This document shows positions 1 to 8,687 of a DNA stretch of 64,000 nt, one piece after another. Position numbers and translations under genes: made by a program. Within the stretch, counting starts at the first letter, position 1. Every line of letters begins with the position of its first letter. Source of the stretch: Hyphomicrobiales bacterium (GTDB taxonomy: Bacteria > Pseudomonadota > Alphaproteobacteria > Rhizobiales > Xanthobacteraceae); contig WHTM01000001.1 in the NCBI GenBank assembly GCA_009377755.1, positions 1 to 64,000 on the forward strand, given 5' to 3'. The notes under the pieces are model-generated. The model was not told the DNA's origin. It made no database searches and saw only the letters and a list, made by a program, of their open reading frames with translations.

Positions 1-106
1 TTTTCGTCGCATCGCTACACGTTACGAGAAGACTGCGGTATCGTTCGCTGCCATGCTGTCCCTGGTCGGCGCCATGATCTGGCTGCGGTGAATGTCAACA
101 GGGCCT
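1..106 (+). mobile_element. Right end of an IS5-type insertion sequence, cut by the window edge
   Basis: The left edge contains the last codons of an IS5-family transposase followed by a short tail. That tail reads, on the opposite strand, like the CCCTGTTGACATT-type terminal inverted repeat I associate with this family. The exact terminus is uncertain (about 103-108) because the left end of the element is outside the window and target duplication cannot be compared. The base pairs CCTAGG at 104-109 probably mark the junction. Confidence 0.6.
2..91 (+). CDS. IS5-family transposase, C-terminal fragment (partial at window edge)
   Basis: The frame is open from base 2 to the TGA at 89-91 and gives 29 residues. 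They have the RRIATRYEKTA block followed by a hydrophobic end (AAMLSLVGAMIWLR), the characteristic C-terminus of IS5/IS427-type DDE transposases. The rest lies outside the window, so it cannot be said whether the gene is intact. It is probably part of a mobile element inserted next to the small membrane ORF at 105-389. Confidence 0.75.
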   Translation, partial: FRRIATRYEKTAVSFAAMLSLVGAMIWLR

Positions 107-451
107 AGGCCATGGCCATCAGCACGGCAACGAACGACACGAACAGGATCGTAACCGTGGCGACAACGATGGTGATCGTGGTCTCAGCCCAGGAGTCGTC
201 ACGATCGAGCTCCCCGTCGACCGAGGCGGGCCATGAAACACCGCGAACGGCGAGCCTGAATGAACGTCGATGGACATCGGGCGATTCCTTGCGTGCGACG
301 GCCTGACCAACACGCCGCCGTGCGCGGAAAACGCAACATCCACGAATCAACCCGATGCCACGGCGCATTCGGGCCCGTTGATTCGGCATCGGTTTTTTCC
401 CCGCGGGGCATGTCTGCGCCCGGCCCGTAAAGGAACGGTGAATGGCGCGGG
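92..451. other. Left-edge intergenic region with one doubtful small ORF
   Basis: Apart from the IS terminus and the weak minus-strand membrane ORF, I see no convincing gene, RNA or strong hairpin here. Several overlapping open frames on both strands have arginine-rich compositions typical of out-of-frame high-GC DNA. Confidence 0.5.
105..389 (-). CDS. Putative small membrane protein, possibly truncated by the IS element
   Basis: This 94-residue frame ends in a convincing single transmembrane helix (about residues 70-94, ending VSFVAVLMAMA) preceded by an acidic stretch. The N-terminal half is arginine-rich and low in character, so the true start may be the ATG at 368 or further in. The stop codon (TAG at 107-105) is formed inside the CCTAGG at the IS junction, so the reading frame may originally have continued into DNA now displaced. 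No family recognised. It may be a relic. Confidence 0.35.
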   Translation of the reverse strand: MPNQRARMRRGIGLIRGCCVFRARRRVGQAVARKESPDVHRRSFRLAVRGVSWPASVDGELDRDDSWAETTITIVVATVTILFVSFVAVLMAMA

Positions 452-481
452 TTGCATCGGACCCGCGACCACGGCAGGTGG

Positions 482-769
482 ATGTATCCGCCGATCAGGG
501 ATTCGCCGGTGACCATCGGCCCAAACGACCTCGACGCGACGATCCTCGCACTGCTGGCAGAACGGCCGGCCGGAAGGACGATCGCGCCGGAAGAGATCGC
601 ACGCGCCGTCGCAGCGGATACCGACTGGCGCACCCACTTCGCAGCCGTCCGCCGCGCCGCCGTCAAGCTTGCGCTCGACGGACGTCTGGTGATCTACCGC
701 AAGGGCAAGCCGGTCGACCCCGGCGACTTCAAGGGCGTCTACCGCCTCGGGCTGCCGCATCTCGACTGA
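482..769 (+). CDS. DUF3253 domain protein
   Basis: A 95-residue soluble protein with a short helical, winged-helix-like pattern: LDATILALLAERP, then an IAPEEIARAV helix, then the VRRAAVKLALDG helix and a basic GRLVIYRKGKPVDP strand. This matches DUF3253, whose function is unknown. The compact fold resembles DNA-binding domains but nothing proves it. I chose the ATG at 482, preceded by AGGTGG. GTG at 509 is also possible. Its 3' end overlaps the end of the YdcF-like gene on the other strand by about 40 bases, so the two are convergent. Confidence 0.75.
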   Translation: MYPPIRDSPVTIGPNDLDATILALLAERPAGRTIAPEEIARAVAADTDWRTHFAAVRRAAVKLALDGRLVIYRKGKPVDPGDFKGVYRLGLPHLD

Positions 770-1577
770 CCGGCGCGGTCACTTCCGGTCCGGGGAACAG
801 CTCCGCCGTCCTGCCCGCCAGCCGATAGGCGACGAGGCCGACCCATTCGTGCAGCGCGGTGTCGAGGCGCGCCAGACCGCCGCTCAGCGCGTAGAAGGGA
901 ACCGCAACGTCGCCCGCCCCGCGCGTGCGCCAGTCGACCGGATAGGCCTCCACCGCGAATTCCGCCCTGCGGAAAATTCCGACCGACCGGGGCATGTGCG
1001 CCGCGGAGGTGACCAGCAGCCAGCGCTCGCCAGGCTTCGGCTGCACCAGCGCCTTGGTGAAGGCGGCGTTCTCCCCGGTGTTGCGCGAGCGTCGCTCGAT
1101 CTGCACCCGCCCGCGCGGGACGCCAAGACGCTCCAACAGGTCGAGCGCGTAGTCAGCCTCCATCGCCTCGTTGAAGACCAGGCCGCCGCTGCCGCCGGAA
1201 TAGACGAGACGGGCATTGGGGTACTGCCGCGCCAATGACACCATCGCCGCGACGCGCTCGGCCGCTTCGTTGAGCTGCGGCTCTTCACGGCGGGCGGAGA
1301 CTTCCGGGCTGACGGCGCCGCCGAGGACGATGATACCGTCCGGCGGACCGCGCGAGGCATCCCACGGCGGGAAGCGCTCCTCAAGCGGAAGAATCAGCAT
1401 GTTGGCGAGCGGCGACCAGCCGCCGATCGCCAGCAGGGCGATCGCGATCCCCATCAGCCGTACCCCCGCGCGGCGAAAGCGGGTAGCCGCGAGGACCAGG
1501 CCGAGCAGCCCCAGCAGGATCAGGCAATTCGACGGCTGGGTCAGGAAGCCGATGGTCTTGGAGAGGAGGAAGAACAT
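729..1577 (-). CDS. YdcF/ElyC-like (DUF218) membrane protein
   Basis: The 282-residue protein has two N-terminal transmembrane segments (about residues 15-32 and 40-57). A DUF218 domain then begins at the GIIVLGG strand near residue 80 and continues with the YSGGSGG, SRNTGENA and LVTSAAHMPR blocks of this family. Members include E. coli ElyC and YdcF; ElyC is linked to envelope/peptidoglycan-precursor homeostasis. The large domain should face the periplasm. It lies 18 bases downstream of the RraA-like gene on the same strand, so both may share a transcript. Confidence 0.88.
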   Translation of the reverse strand: MFFLLSKTIGFLTQPSNCLILLGLLGLVLAATRFRRAGVRLMGIAIALLAIGGWSPLANMLILPLEERFPPWDASRGPPDGIIVLGGAVSPEVSARREEPQLNEAAERVAAMVSLARQYPNARLVYSGGSGGLVFNEAMEADYALDLLERLGVPRGRVQIERRSRNTGENAAFTKALVQPKPGERWLLVTSAAHMPRSVGIFRRAEFAVEAYPVDWRTRGAGDVAVPFYALSGGLARLDTALHEWVGLVAYRLAGRTAELFPGPEVTAPVSRDAAARGGRRP

Positions 1578-1595
1578 CGCTTCCCTCGCGGATCG

Positions 1596-2300
1596 CTACT
1601 TCTTCGCGCGCCACGCCGCGTATTTCGCCTTGTTCTCGTCGTTCGGCGGATACAGGCCGGGCAGCTGGGTGCCCTTCTCGACTTCGGTGACCACCCAAGC
1701 CTCGAACAGTTCCTGCTCCGGGCCTTCCTTCGCCACCCGCTCCACCTGCGCCGCCGGAATGCAGATCGCGCCGTCGCCGTCAGCGACGATGATGTCGTCG
1801 GGAAATACCGCGACGCCGCCGCAACCGACCGGCTCCTGCCAGCCGACGAAGGTGAGCCCGTTGACCGATGACGGCGCGGCGATGCCGGCGCACCAGATCG
1901 GCAGGCCACTGGCAAGCACGCCGACGCGGTCGCGCATCATGCCGTCGGTAACGAGACCGGCAACGCCGCGCTTGGCCATGCGCACTGCCAGGATATCGCC
2001 GAAGATCCCGGCGTCTTGCACGCCCAGGGCATCGGCGACGACAACAACGCCTTCCGGCATTTCCTCGATCGCGGCGCGAGTCGAGATCGGATTGCCCCAG
2101 CTTGCCGGCGTGGCCACGTCCTCCCGCGACGGGATGAAGCGCAGCGTGAAGGCGGTGCCGACGGTGCGCTTGGTGCTGCCGGTGAGCGGCTGCGGCCCGC
2201 GCATGTAGCTGCGGCGAATGCCCTGCTTGAGCAGGACGGTGTGAATGGTGGCGGTGGAGACGGTCGCAAGCGCGGCGCGCAGTTCGGGCGAGAGGCTCAT
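1596..2300 (-). CDS. RraA-like / HMG-aldolase family protein
   Basis: This 234-residue protein has the RraA-family fold. Landmarks are the FTLRFIPSRED segment, the GVVVVADALG and GIFGDILA glycine-rich turns, and the GLVTDGMMRDRVGV block that in metal-dependent HMG/CHA aldolases carries the Arg-Asp pair. The family covers RNase E inhibitors and 4-hydroxy-4-methyl-2-oxoglutarate aldolases. The conserved D-x-x-x-R-D-type block favours an aldolase/decarboxylase, but the substrate is unknown. The ATG at 2300 is the natural start. The YdcF-like gene follows immediately. Confidence 0.85.
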   Translation of the reverse strand: MSLSPELRAALATVSTATIHTVLLKQGIRRSYMRGPQPLTGSTKRTVGTAFTLRFIPSREDVATPASWGNPISTRAAIEEMPEGVVVVADALGVQDAGIFGDILAVRMAKRGVAGLVTDGMMRDRVGVLASGLPIWCAGIAAPSSVNGLTFVGWQEPVGCGGVAVFPDDIIVADGDGAICIPAAQVERVAKEGPEQELFEAWVVTEVEKGTQLPGLYPPNDENKAKYAAWRAKK

Positions 2301-2419
2301 AAGGAACTTCCGGAATGAATGGTTGAGGCGAGGCCAGCTTACCGGTTACCTGCAGCGGGCGCGAGGGCGGAACGTTTTGCCCCCCAAGTCGCGTTCGCGC
2401 GTCCATGCGTGCGAACGCC

Positions 2420-3259
2420 TCAATCCCAGCTCGGCGCACCGGAATAGGAATAGTCGACGATGCGCCCGTCGCGCCGCGCCAGGCCCGCGATCTCGGCCAT
2501 CTCCGCCTCGCTCAGCACGAAATCGAAGATCGCGGCATTCTCCACCAAGCGGTCGAGCTTGCTGGTGCGGGGGATGACGACGATCTCCTGCTGCACCAGG
2601 AAGCGCAGGCAGACCTGCGCCGCCGACTTGCGGTGCGAACGGCCGATGCGCGCGAGCACGGCGTCGTTCTTGGCCTCGCCGCGGGCGATCGGGCTGTAGG
2701 CGACCACCGCCATGTCGTGACGCCGGCAGGCGCTGATGACCTTCGACTGATCGAGGAACGGATGCACCTCGATCTGGTTGCAGACCAGCGGCTCGGTCGT
2801 CAGGCTGTTCGCCTCATCGAGCATAGCGACGGTGAAATTCGATACGCCGATATGGCGTGCGAGGCCTTCCCGCTTGACCTTGCACAACGCGCCCAGCGTC
2901 TCCGCAAGCGGCACGCGTGGATTTGGCCAATGCAGCAACAGCAGGTCGACCTCGGAAAGGCGCAGCCGGACCAGCCGATCCTTGGCGGCACGCTCAAGCT
3001 CTGGCGGCAAGAAATGCGAGGGCCAGATCTTGGTGGTGACGAAGACTTCTTTCCGGCTGACCCCCGAGGCGCGCAGGCCGTCGCCAACCTCGCGCTCGTT
3101 TTCGTAAAGTTGCGCCGTGTCGACATGCCGGTAGCCGAGCCGCAGCGCCTGCTCGACGATGCGCGCGCAGGTACGCCCGCGCAGGTCCCAGGTCCCGAGA
3201 CCCAGCAGCGGGATGCGTGCCCCTTTCACTTCGACCGCTTGCAACGCCGGAGTCTCCAT
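2420..3259 (-). CDS. Aldo/keto reductase (2,5-diketogluconate reductase-like)
   Basis: 279 residues from the ATG at 3259 (a GTG at 3268 would add three residues). All four catalytic AKR residues are visible: Asp47 and Tyr52 in HVDTAQLYENE, Lys77 in TTKIWP and His110 in LLLLHWPNP. The C-terminal PRTSK block binds the NADPH phosphate. It should reduce aldehydes or ketones with NADPH in the cytosol; the substrate is not predictable. It stands between two genes of the same strand, with 181 bases separating it from the acyl-CoA dehydrogenase upstream. Confidence 0.92.
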   Translation of the reverse strand: METPALQAVEVKGARIPLLGLGTWDLRGRTCARIVEQALRLGYRHVDTAQLYENEREVGDGLRASGVSRKEVFVTTKIWPSHFLPPELERAAKDRLVRLRLSEVDLLLLHWPNPRVPLAETLGALCKVKREGLARHIGVSNFTVAMLDEANSLTTEPLVCNQIEVHPFLDQSKVISACRRHDMAVVAYSPIARGEAKNDAVLARIGRSHRKSAAQVCLRFLVQQEIVVIPRTSKLDRLVENAAIFDFVLSEAEMAEIAGLARRDGRIVDYSYSGAPSWD

Positions 3260-3293
3260 CGCGATCACCGTATCAACGGCTGTTTTTCCCGGA

Positions 3294-3313
3294 CGGACCG
3301 AACGGCCGGTCCG
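3294..3313. other. Short perfect hairpin upstream of the aldo/keto reductase
   Basis: CGGACCG and CGGTCCG form a 7-bp stem with a 6-base loop, 35 bases before the reductase start and 128 bases after the acyl-CoA dehydrogenase stop. Neither side has a T-run in the transcribed direction, so it is not a textbook terminator. It could be a protein-binding palindrome or chance in GC-rich DNA. Confidence 0.3.
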
Positions 3314-3440
3314 GAATCTGCTTCAGTTCCAACGCCAGCGCCAGACAGGCGCGGTCGGCAAACGACAGGCCGCGATGGCGGGTGCGTGCGACAAGCATTC
3401 CCAACATGACTGCGCTGCGTCGAACGCCCGGCGGCCAGCC

Positions 3441-4613
3441 TCATCCCGTCTTCCCGAAAATCTCCCGCCCAATCAACGTCCTGCGGATTTCGCTGGTACC
3501 CGCGCCGATCTCGTAGAGCTTGGCGTCGCGCAGCAGCCGCCCGGTCGGGTAGTCGTTGATATAGCCGTTGCCGCCCAGGCACTGGATCGCTTCAAGCGCC
3601 ATCCAGGTCGCCTTCTCGGCCGCATAGAGGATCGCGCCGGCGGAGTCTTCGCGCGTGGTGCGGCCCTCGTCGCAGGCCCGCGCAACGGCGTAGACGTACG
3701 CTTTGGCGGCGTTCATGCCGACATACATGTCGGCGAGCTTGGCCTGCATGATCTGGAACGAGCCAATCGGCTCGCCGAACTGCTTGCGCTCGTGCACATA
3801 GGGCAGGACCACGTCCATGCACGCCTGCATGATGCCGAGCGGCCCGGCGGCCAGGACGACGCGCTCGTAATCGAGCCCGGACATCAGGACGTTGACGCCG
3901 CCGTTCACGGCGCCCAGCACGTTCTCCGCCGGCACTTCGCAGTCTTCGAACACCAGTTCGCAAGTATCTGATCCGCGCATCCCGAGCTTATCGAGCTTCT
4001 GAGCGGTCTTAAATCCCTTCATCCCCTTCTCGATCAGGAGGGCGCTGATGCCGCGCGGACCCCGGTCGGGATCGGTCTTGGCGTAGACGATCAGCGTCTC
4101 GGCCTCCGGCCCGTTGGTGATCCACATCTTCGAGCCGTTGAGGATGTAGCGGTCGCCCTTCCTCTGCGCGCGCGTGCGCATCGCGACCACGTCGGAACCG
4201 GCGCCAGGCTCCGACATCGCCAGCGCGCCGACATGCTCGCCGGAGATCAGCTTCGGCAGATAGCGGCGCTTCTGCGCGTCGGTGCCGTTGCGCCGGATCT
4301 GGTTGACGCAGAGGTTGGAATGCGCGCCGTAGGACAGGCCCACGGACGCCGAGGCGCGCGAGACCTCCTCCATCGCCACGCAGTGGGCGAGGTACCCCAG
4401 GCCGGCGCCACCCCACTCCTCCTCGACCGTGATGCCGTGCAAGCCAAGCTTGCCGAGTTCCGGCCACAGGTCGCGCGGAAAGGTATTGGTCCGGTCGATT
4501 TCCTCGGCGCGCGGCGCGATCCGGTCCCGGGCAAAGCCGCGCACCGTGTCGCGCAGTAGATCGGCATCGGAGCCGAGACCGAAATCGAAACCGGGCCAGG
4601 CATTCGGAATCAT
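3441..4613 (-). CDS. ivd: Isovaleryl-CoA dehydrogenase
   Basis: A 390-residue acyl-CoA dehydrogenase. The catalytic base of the isovaleryl-CoA branch is at Glu250 in [13 protein letters not shown] (equivalent to human Glu254), rather than in the C-terminal position used by straight-chain enzymes. FAD-binding blocks include [15 protein letters not shown] and the C-terminal [22 protein letters not shown]. It oxidises isovaleryl-CoA to 3-methylcrotonyl-CoA in leucine degradation, passing electrons to ETF. The ATG at 4613 has a strong GGAGGAG site. Methylcrotonyl-CoA carboxylase genes are not adjacent. Confidence 0.93.
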   Translation of the reverse strand: MIPNAWPGFDFGLGSDADLLRDTVRGFARDRIAPRAEEIDRTNTFPRDLWPELGKLGLHGITVEEEWGGAGLGYLAHCVAMEEVSRASASVGLSYGAHSNLCVNQIRRNGTDAQKRRYLPKLISGEHVGALAMSEPGAGSDVVAMRTRAQRKGDRYILNGSKMWITNGPEAETLIVYAKTDPDRGPRGISALLIEKGMKGFKTAQKLDKLGMRGSDTCELVFEDCEVPAENVLGAVNGGVNVLMSGLDYERVVLAAGPLGIMQACMDVVLPYVHERKQFGEPIGSFQIMQAKLADMYVGMNAAKAYVYAVARACDEGRTTREDSAGAILYAAEKATWMALEAIQCLGGNGYINDYPTGRLLRDAKLYEIGAGTSEIRRTLIGREIFGKTG

Positions 4614-4666
4614 CAGGTGCTCCTCCGATAATCCGTCCCAGCAGAGGAAGGCAGTCCGGCGGCAGT

Positions 4667-6592
4667 CTACACCGTCACCTGCGTCCCGACCTCCACCACC
4701 CGCCCGGTCGGAATCTGGAAATAGTCAGTGGCATCGTTGGCGGTGCGCGCGAGCAAGATGAACAGCCGGTCCTGCCAGAGCGGCATTCCCGATTGCGGCG
4801 ACGGCTTAAGAGTGCGGCGTGACAGGAAGAACGATGTCGACATGATGTCGAAGTTCCAGCCGTGCTTGCGCGCAACGGCAAGCGCCCGCGGGATATTTGG
4901 CTGCTCGGCGAAGCCGAACCTCAGCGCCACCGTGCTGAAGTGCTCCGACACGGGCGAGATCGTGACCCGTTCTTCCGAAGGAACGCGCGGGGTGTCGGCA
5001 GTGACGATCGTCAGGACGACGTTGTGCTCGTGCAGCACCTTGTTGTGCTTGAGATTGTGCAGCAACGCTGTCGGTGCATATTCGGGATCGCTGGTGAGGA
5101 ACACGGCGGTGCCGGGAACGATGTGCGGCGGCTTCTTTTCCAGGCTGCGCAGCAACGTGTCGAGCGGCACCTCGGTGCGGCGCGTCTTGTTGGTCAGGAT
5201 GCCGGCGCCGCGGCGCCAAGTCATGACCAGCAGAATCATCAGGATCCCGAACAACACCGGCACCCAGGCTCCCTCGGCAAGCTTCATCATCGTTGCCGCG
5301 AGGAACACCAAGTCGACAATGATGAACGGCAGCATCAGCAAAGCTGCCGTCCACAGACGCCACTGCCACAGCTTCCAGATCACGATGAAGCCGAGCAGCG
5401 AGGCCATCAAGCCTGTCGCCGCGACGGCGAGAACGTAGGCGGACGCCAGCGCACTCGAGGTGCGGAACAATCCAACCAGCAACAGCACGCCGATGAGCAG
5501 GATGGTGTTCACACGCGGCATATAGATTTGACCGTAGTGCGCCTCCGACGTGTGCCGGATCTCGAAGCGGGGCAACAGTCCAAGTTGGATAGCCTGCCGA
5601 GTCAGGGAGTATGCGCCGGTAATGACCGCCTGGCTGGCGATCACCGTGGCGGCCGTCGCCAGCGCCACCATCGGCAACAGCATCGATTCCGGCACGAGCC
5701 GGTAGAAGGGCTCGTCGATCGCGGCCGGATTGGTGAGCACAAGCGCGCCCTGACCGAAATAATTGATCAGCAGCGCGGGCAGCACGAGGAAAAACCAAGC
5801 AGCCTGGATCGGCTTGCGGCCGAAATGCCCGAGGTCCGCATAAAGCGCCTCGCTGCCGGTAACGACCAGAAAGACAGCCCCGAGGGTTACCAGGCCTAGA
5901 ATGCCGTTTCCGGCTAGGAAGCTGATCGCATACAGCGGATTGATCGCAGCAAAGACGCTGGGATCGTCGAAGATGTGCACGCCCCCGGCAATTGCGATGA
6001 CGACGAACCAGACCACGGTGATCGGCCCGAAGAACGCCGACACCTTGCCGGTGCCGCGCGACTGCACGGCGAACAAAGCGACCAGGATGACCACGGTGAG
6101 CGGCACCAGGTAGGGATCGAACGCCGGTGTGGCTACCTTCAAGCCTTCGATTGCCGACATCACCGACAGTGCAGGCGTAATGAACGACGACCCGTAGAAC
6201 ATTGCCGCGCCGACGATCCCGAGCATCAGCACCAGCGGCGTGCGCCGTCCAAGCGCGCGGAAGGCAAGCGCGGTGAGCGACAGCGTCCCGCCCTCACCGT
6301 TGTTGTCGGCGCGCAGCAGGATCACGATGTATTTGAGCGCGACGACGACGATCAGCGACCACAGGATCATCGACAGCACGCCGAGCACGACGCTGCGGGT
6401 TATCGCTCCCCCGGCGGCTGCCGCCGTCACCGCCTCGCGGAAAGCGTAGAGCGGACTGGTGCCGATGTCGCCATAGACGACCCCGACACTGCCGAGCGTG
6501 AGCTTCCAGAAGGCCCCGCCCCCCGTCGACTCCTTGGCGGCGGCGCCGTCCGCCGGCGGAGCGGCCGTGGGTTCGTTCGCTTCGGTGCTCAT
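4667..6592 (-). CDS. kup: Kup-type potassium uptake permease
   Basis: 641 residues from the ATG at 6592, which has an AAGGA site; upstream in-frame codons give an implausible basic extension. After a short acidic/alanine-rich N-terminus comes the Kup signature [10 protein letters not shown] at residues 41-50. About 12 hydrophobic segments follow to near residue 450, then a cytosolic C-terminal domain ending in [12 protein letters not shown]. The length fits the family (about 620-640). It imports K+ (probably with H+) across the inner membrane. It is divergent from arsR with 214 bases between the starts. Confidence 0.95.
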   Translation of the reverse strand: MSTEANEPTAAPPADGAAAKESTGGGAFWKLTLGSVGVVYGDIGTSPLYAFREAVTAAAAGGAITRSVVLGVLSMILWSLIVVVALKYIVILLRADNNGEGGTLSLTALAFRALGRRTPLVLMLGIVGAAMFYGSSFITPALSVMSAIEGLKVATPAFDPYLVPLTVVILVALFAVQSRGTGKVSAFFGPITVVWFVVIAIAGGVHIFDDPSVFAAINPLYAISFLAGNGILGLVTLGAVFLVVTGSEALYADLGHFGRKPIQAAWFFLVLPALLINYFGQGALVLTNPAAIDEPFYRLVPESMLLPMVALATAATVIASQAVITGAYSLTRQAIQLGLLPRFEIRHTSEAHYGQIYMPRVNTILLIGVLLLVGLFRTSSALASAYVLAVAATGLMASLLGFIVIWKLWQWRLWTAALLMLPFIIVDLVFLAATMMKLAEGAWVPVLFGILMILLVMTWRRGAGILTNKTRRTEVPLDTLLRSLEKKPPHIVPGTAVFLTSDPEYAPTALLHNLKHNKVLHEHNVVLTIVTADTPRVPSEERVTISPVSEHFSTVALRFGFAEQPNIPRALAVARKHGWNFDIMSTSFFLSRRTLKPSPQSGMPLWQDRLFILLARTANDATDYFQIPTGRVVEVGTQVTV

Positions 6593-6804
6593 GCGGTCCT
6601 TACCGGTTGCCCGGCGGAGGCGGAAGGCGGCGCTTATACCATCGTCCTCAGACCGGAACCATTGCTGCCTTGCAGAAAAATGCCGAAACAGCCGAACCCG
6701 TCCACCACTCTCCTTCGACCAAGAATTTTCCGGCACGCCCGCTGGTGGTCGTCCGCAAAGCAATTTTTTGTTACCCGCCGCCTTGCCCCACACGCATTAT
6801 TTCG

Positions 6805-6820
6805 ATATGTCTGGACATAT
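6805..6820. promoter_or_regulatory. Perfect palindrome over the arsR start: candidate ArsR operator
   Basis: ATATGTC-TG-GACATAT is a perfect 7-bp inverted repeat, preceded by ATTTCG as in many alphaproteobacterial ArsR sites. It covers the ATG at 6807 and reaches the second in-frame ATG at 6819. A repressor bound here would block the arsR-arsC-aquaporin transcript, consistent with autoregulation. The location over the start codon, or just downstream of a leaderless start, is unusual. The binding role is inferred. Confidence 0.6.
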
Positions 6821-7178
6821 GGACGATGAAGCCGTCATTCTCGGTCTAGCCGCGCTTGCTCAGCCGACCCGCTTGGCCATTTTCCGCGCCCTGGTAGGGC
6901 ATTCCCCGCATGGGTTGCCGGCCGGGGAGATCGCTCGGCAGCTTGCCGTGCCACACAACACGCTGTCGGCGCACGTCGCAGTGCTGACCCGGGCGGGGTT
7001 GGTGCGCGGCGAACGGCGCAGCCGCTCGATCATCTATCGCGCCGACCTCGACCGGCTCCGAGCGCTCAACCTGTACCTGCTCAAGGATTGTTGCGGCGGC
7101 AGCCCGGATATTTGTGCGCCGCTAATCGCGGAACTGACACCGCGTTGCCCGTCCCCTGAGGAGGAGACCCATGCCTGA
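6807..7178 (+). CDS. arsR: ArsR-family arsenic-responsive repressor
   Basis: 123 residues from the ATG at 6807 (a second in-frame ATG lies at 6819). The winged-helix core is clear: LAQPTRLAIFRALV, then the recognition helix region NTLSAHVAVLTRAGLVRGERRSRSIIY. The arsenite site is not the classic CVC in the helix. Instead there are C-terminal cysteines at 95, 96 and 103 (CCGGSPDIC), resembling the Cys95/96/102 site of Acidithiobacillus ferrooxidans ArsR. It overlaps arsC by 8 bases. It should repress the cluster until As(III) or Sb(III) binds. Confidence 0.9.
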   Translation: MSGHMDDEAVILGLAALAQPTRLAIFRALVGHSPHGLPAGEIARQLAVPHNTLSAHVAVLTRAGLVRGERRSRSIIYRADLDRLRALNLYLLKDCCGGSPDICAPLIAELTPRCPSPEEETHA

Positions 7179-7686
7179 TCGTGTGTTCAACGTTCTGTTC
7201 CTGTGCACCGGCAACACGGCGCGATCGATCCTGGCAGAAAGCATCTTGCGCAAGGACGGCCGCGGGCGCTTCAAGGCGTTCTCCGCCGGCAGTCAGCCGA
7301 AGGGACGGGTCAATCCGCTGAGCCTGGAGATCCTGACCGACTACGAGTATCCAACCGTCGGGCTGCGCTCGAAAAGCTGGGGCGAGTTTGCCGCGCCGCG
7401 CGCGCCGGTGATGGATTTCGTCTTCACGGTGTGCGACAGCGCCGCCAGCGAAGTCTGTCCGGTCTGGCCCGGTCAGCCGATGACGGCGCACTGGGGCATC
7501 GACGATCCCGCGGCGATCGAAGGCAACCGCCTTGAGAAGAAGCGGGCGTTCGTCACCGCGTTCCGCCAATTACGCAACCGCATCTCCGTCTTCATCAACC
7601 TGCCGATGGCAAGCCTCGACAAGATCGCTTTGGCACGGCGGCTCATCGAGATCGGCCAGCTCCACGACGCGACGGCGAAGGTCTGA
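7171..7686 (+). CDS. arsC: Arsenate reductase, low-molecular-weight phosphatase type
   Basis: 171 residues. The phosphatase-loop motif CTGNTARS begins at Cys12, and a redox pair follows at Cys88 and Cys96 (VCDSAASEVCPVWPGQP). This is the three-cysteine arrangement of LMW-PTPase-type arsenate reductases, which hand a disulfide along to thioredoxin or a similar reductant. It converts As(V) to As(III) in the cytosol. It starts inside the end of arsR (8-base overlap with a GAGGAG site) and is followed after 6 bases by the aquaporin gene, so the three genes form one operon. Confidence 0.92.
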   Translation: MPDRVFNVLFLCTGNTARSILAESILRKDGRGRFKAFSAGSQPKGRVNPLSLEILTDYEYPTVGLRSKSWGEFAAPRAPVMDFVFTVCDSAASEVCPVWPGQPMTAHWGIDDPAAIEGNRLEKKRAFVTAFRQLRNRISVFINLPMASLDKIALARRLIEIGQLHDATAKV

Positions 7687-7692
7687 CCGCCC

Positions 7693-8415
7693 GTGGCGCA
7701 AGGTAATTTGGCACGGCGTGCAGCGGCGGAAGCGCTCGGCACCGCCTTTCTGCTGGCGACCGTCGTCGGCTCGGGAATCATGGCCGCCAAACTGGCCGGC
7801 GGAAATCTCGCGCTCGCGCTGCTCGGCAACACGCTGCCGACCGGCGCCATCCTCGCCGTGCTGATCCTGATGTTCGGCCCGGTCTCCGGCGCGCATTTCA
7901 ACCCGGCGGTTAGCCTGGTGTTTGCGCTTCGCCGGGAGCTTGCCTGGCCGGAGTGCGGCATCTATGTCGCCGCGCAGGCGATCGGAGGCGTGCTCGGGGT
8001 ATGGGCCGCGCACGTCATGTTCGAGCTGCCGCTATGGCAATTGTCGCTTACCATTCGCACCGGACCCGGACAGTGGTTCGCGGAAGCCGTGGCGACGTTC
8101 GGGCTGGTGCTGACCATCCTGGGATGCATCGCCGGCCCGCGCGCAGCGGTGCCCTACGCGGTCGGCCTCTACATCACGGCGGCCTATTGGTTCACGGCCT
8201 CGACCTCGTTCGCCAACCCGGCGGTGACGCTGGCGCGCGCACTGTCGGACACCTTCGCCGGCATCGCGCCGGCCGATGTTCCCGCATTCTGGATGGCGCA
8301 GGTGGCCGGAGCGGTTGCGGCCTACTTCGCCGGCGGCTGGCTATTCCGGGCCGACGAACCGAAACCTATGGAGTTAGGCCCGGCGGAACCGGCAGCACCT
8401 CGCGCAGCATCGTGA
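7693..8415 (+). CDS. MIP-family channel of the arsenic operon (AqpS-like)
   Basis: 240 residues with six hydrophobic segments and both NPA boxes (residues 70-72 and 175-177), so a bona fide aquaporin/aquaglyceroporin fold. In Sinorhizobium meliloti the comparable channel AqpS exports arsenite made by ArsC, and no ArsB or Acr3 pump is encoded here, so the same downhill efflux is inferred. The start is GTG at 7693, 6 bases after arsC. The last about 20 residues (from RADEPKP) are hydrophilic and read partly through DNA that looks like a MotB relic on the other strand, so the tail may be acquired. Confidence 0.9.
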   Translation: MAQGNLARRAAAEALGTAFLLATVVGSGIMAAKLAGGNLALALLGNTLPTGAILAVLILMFGPVSGAHFNPAVSLVFALRRELAWPECGIYVAAQAIGGVLGVWAAHVMFELPLWQLSLTIRTGPGQWFAEAVATFGLVLTILGCIAGPRAAVPYAVGLYITAAYWFTASTSFANPAVTLARALSDTFAGIAPADVPAFWMAQVAGAVAAYFAGGWLFRADEPKPMELGPAEPAAPRAAS

Positions 8416-8476
8416 TGGTCATGCGCCGGTTGGCCGCGATGAACGGATTCTCGGGAAACAGCGGCTGAGTCTCGGT
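8366..8476 (-). pseudogene. Relic of a MotB-like C-terminus
   Basis: On the minus strand about 36 codons read like the very end of a flagellar MotB/OmpA-like protein. They give TQPLFPENPFIAANRRM, then TITMLRE and a PVPPGLTP tail, ending in a stop at 8366. The preceding frame (back to 8608) has no OmpA-like domain, transmembrane helix or plug. Only the tail remains and no flagellar gene is nearby. It overlaps the last 50 bases of the aquaporin gene on the opposite strand. The identification rests on the NRR-x-(T/S)-I-x-x-LRE pattern. Confidence 0.5.
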
Positions 8477-8687
8477 CTTTGTGGTTCCCCGGCAGCCCGT
8501 CTTCCTCGAGACGGCGAAGAGTGCGGGTGCGCGGACCAAAGAGGCGCTTGACGCGGAAGACCTAGTCATAGCACTCGCCTCCCGTACAACAGACAGCGTA
8601 TAGTTCATGATCTGTTAGACTGCGACCAAACTGCGGCGCGGCCCCGAACGTCGCGGGGTCCAAGGGTGCCAGGACGAGGAATTCGCC

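Noticed and set aside
6498-6806. Upstream in-frame extension of arsR (up to 226 codons)
   Set aside because: It would overlap the kup start region antisense and adds a low-quality sequence. The HTH protein has a natural size from 6807.
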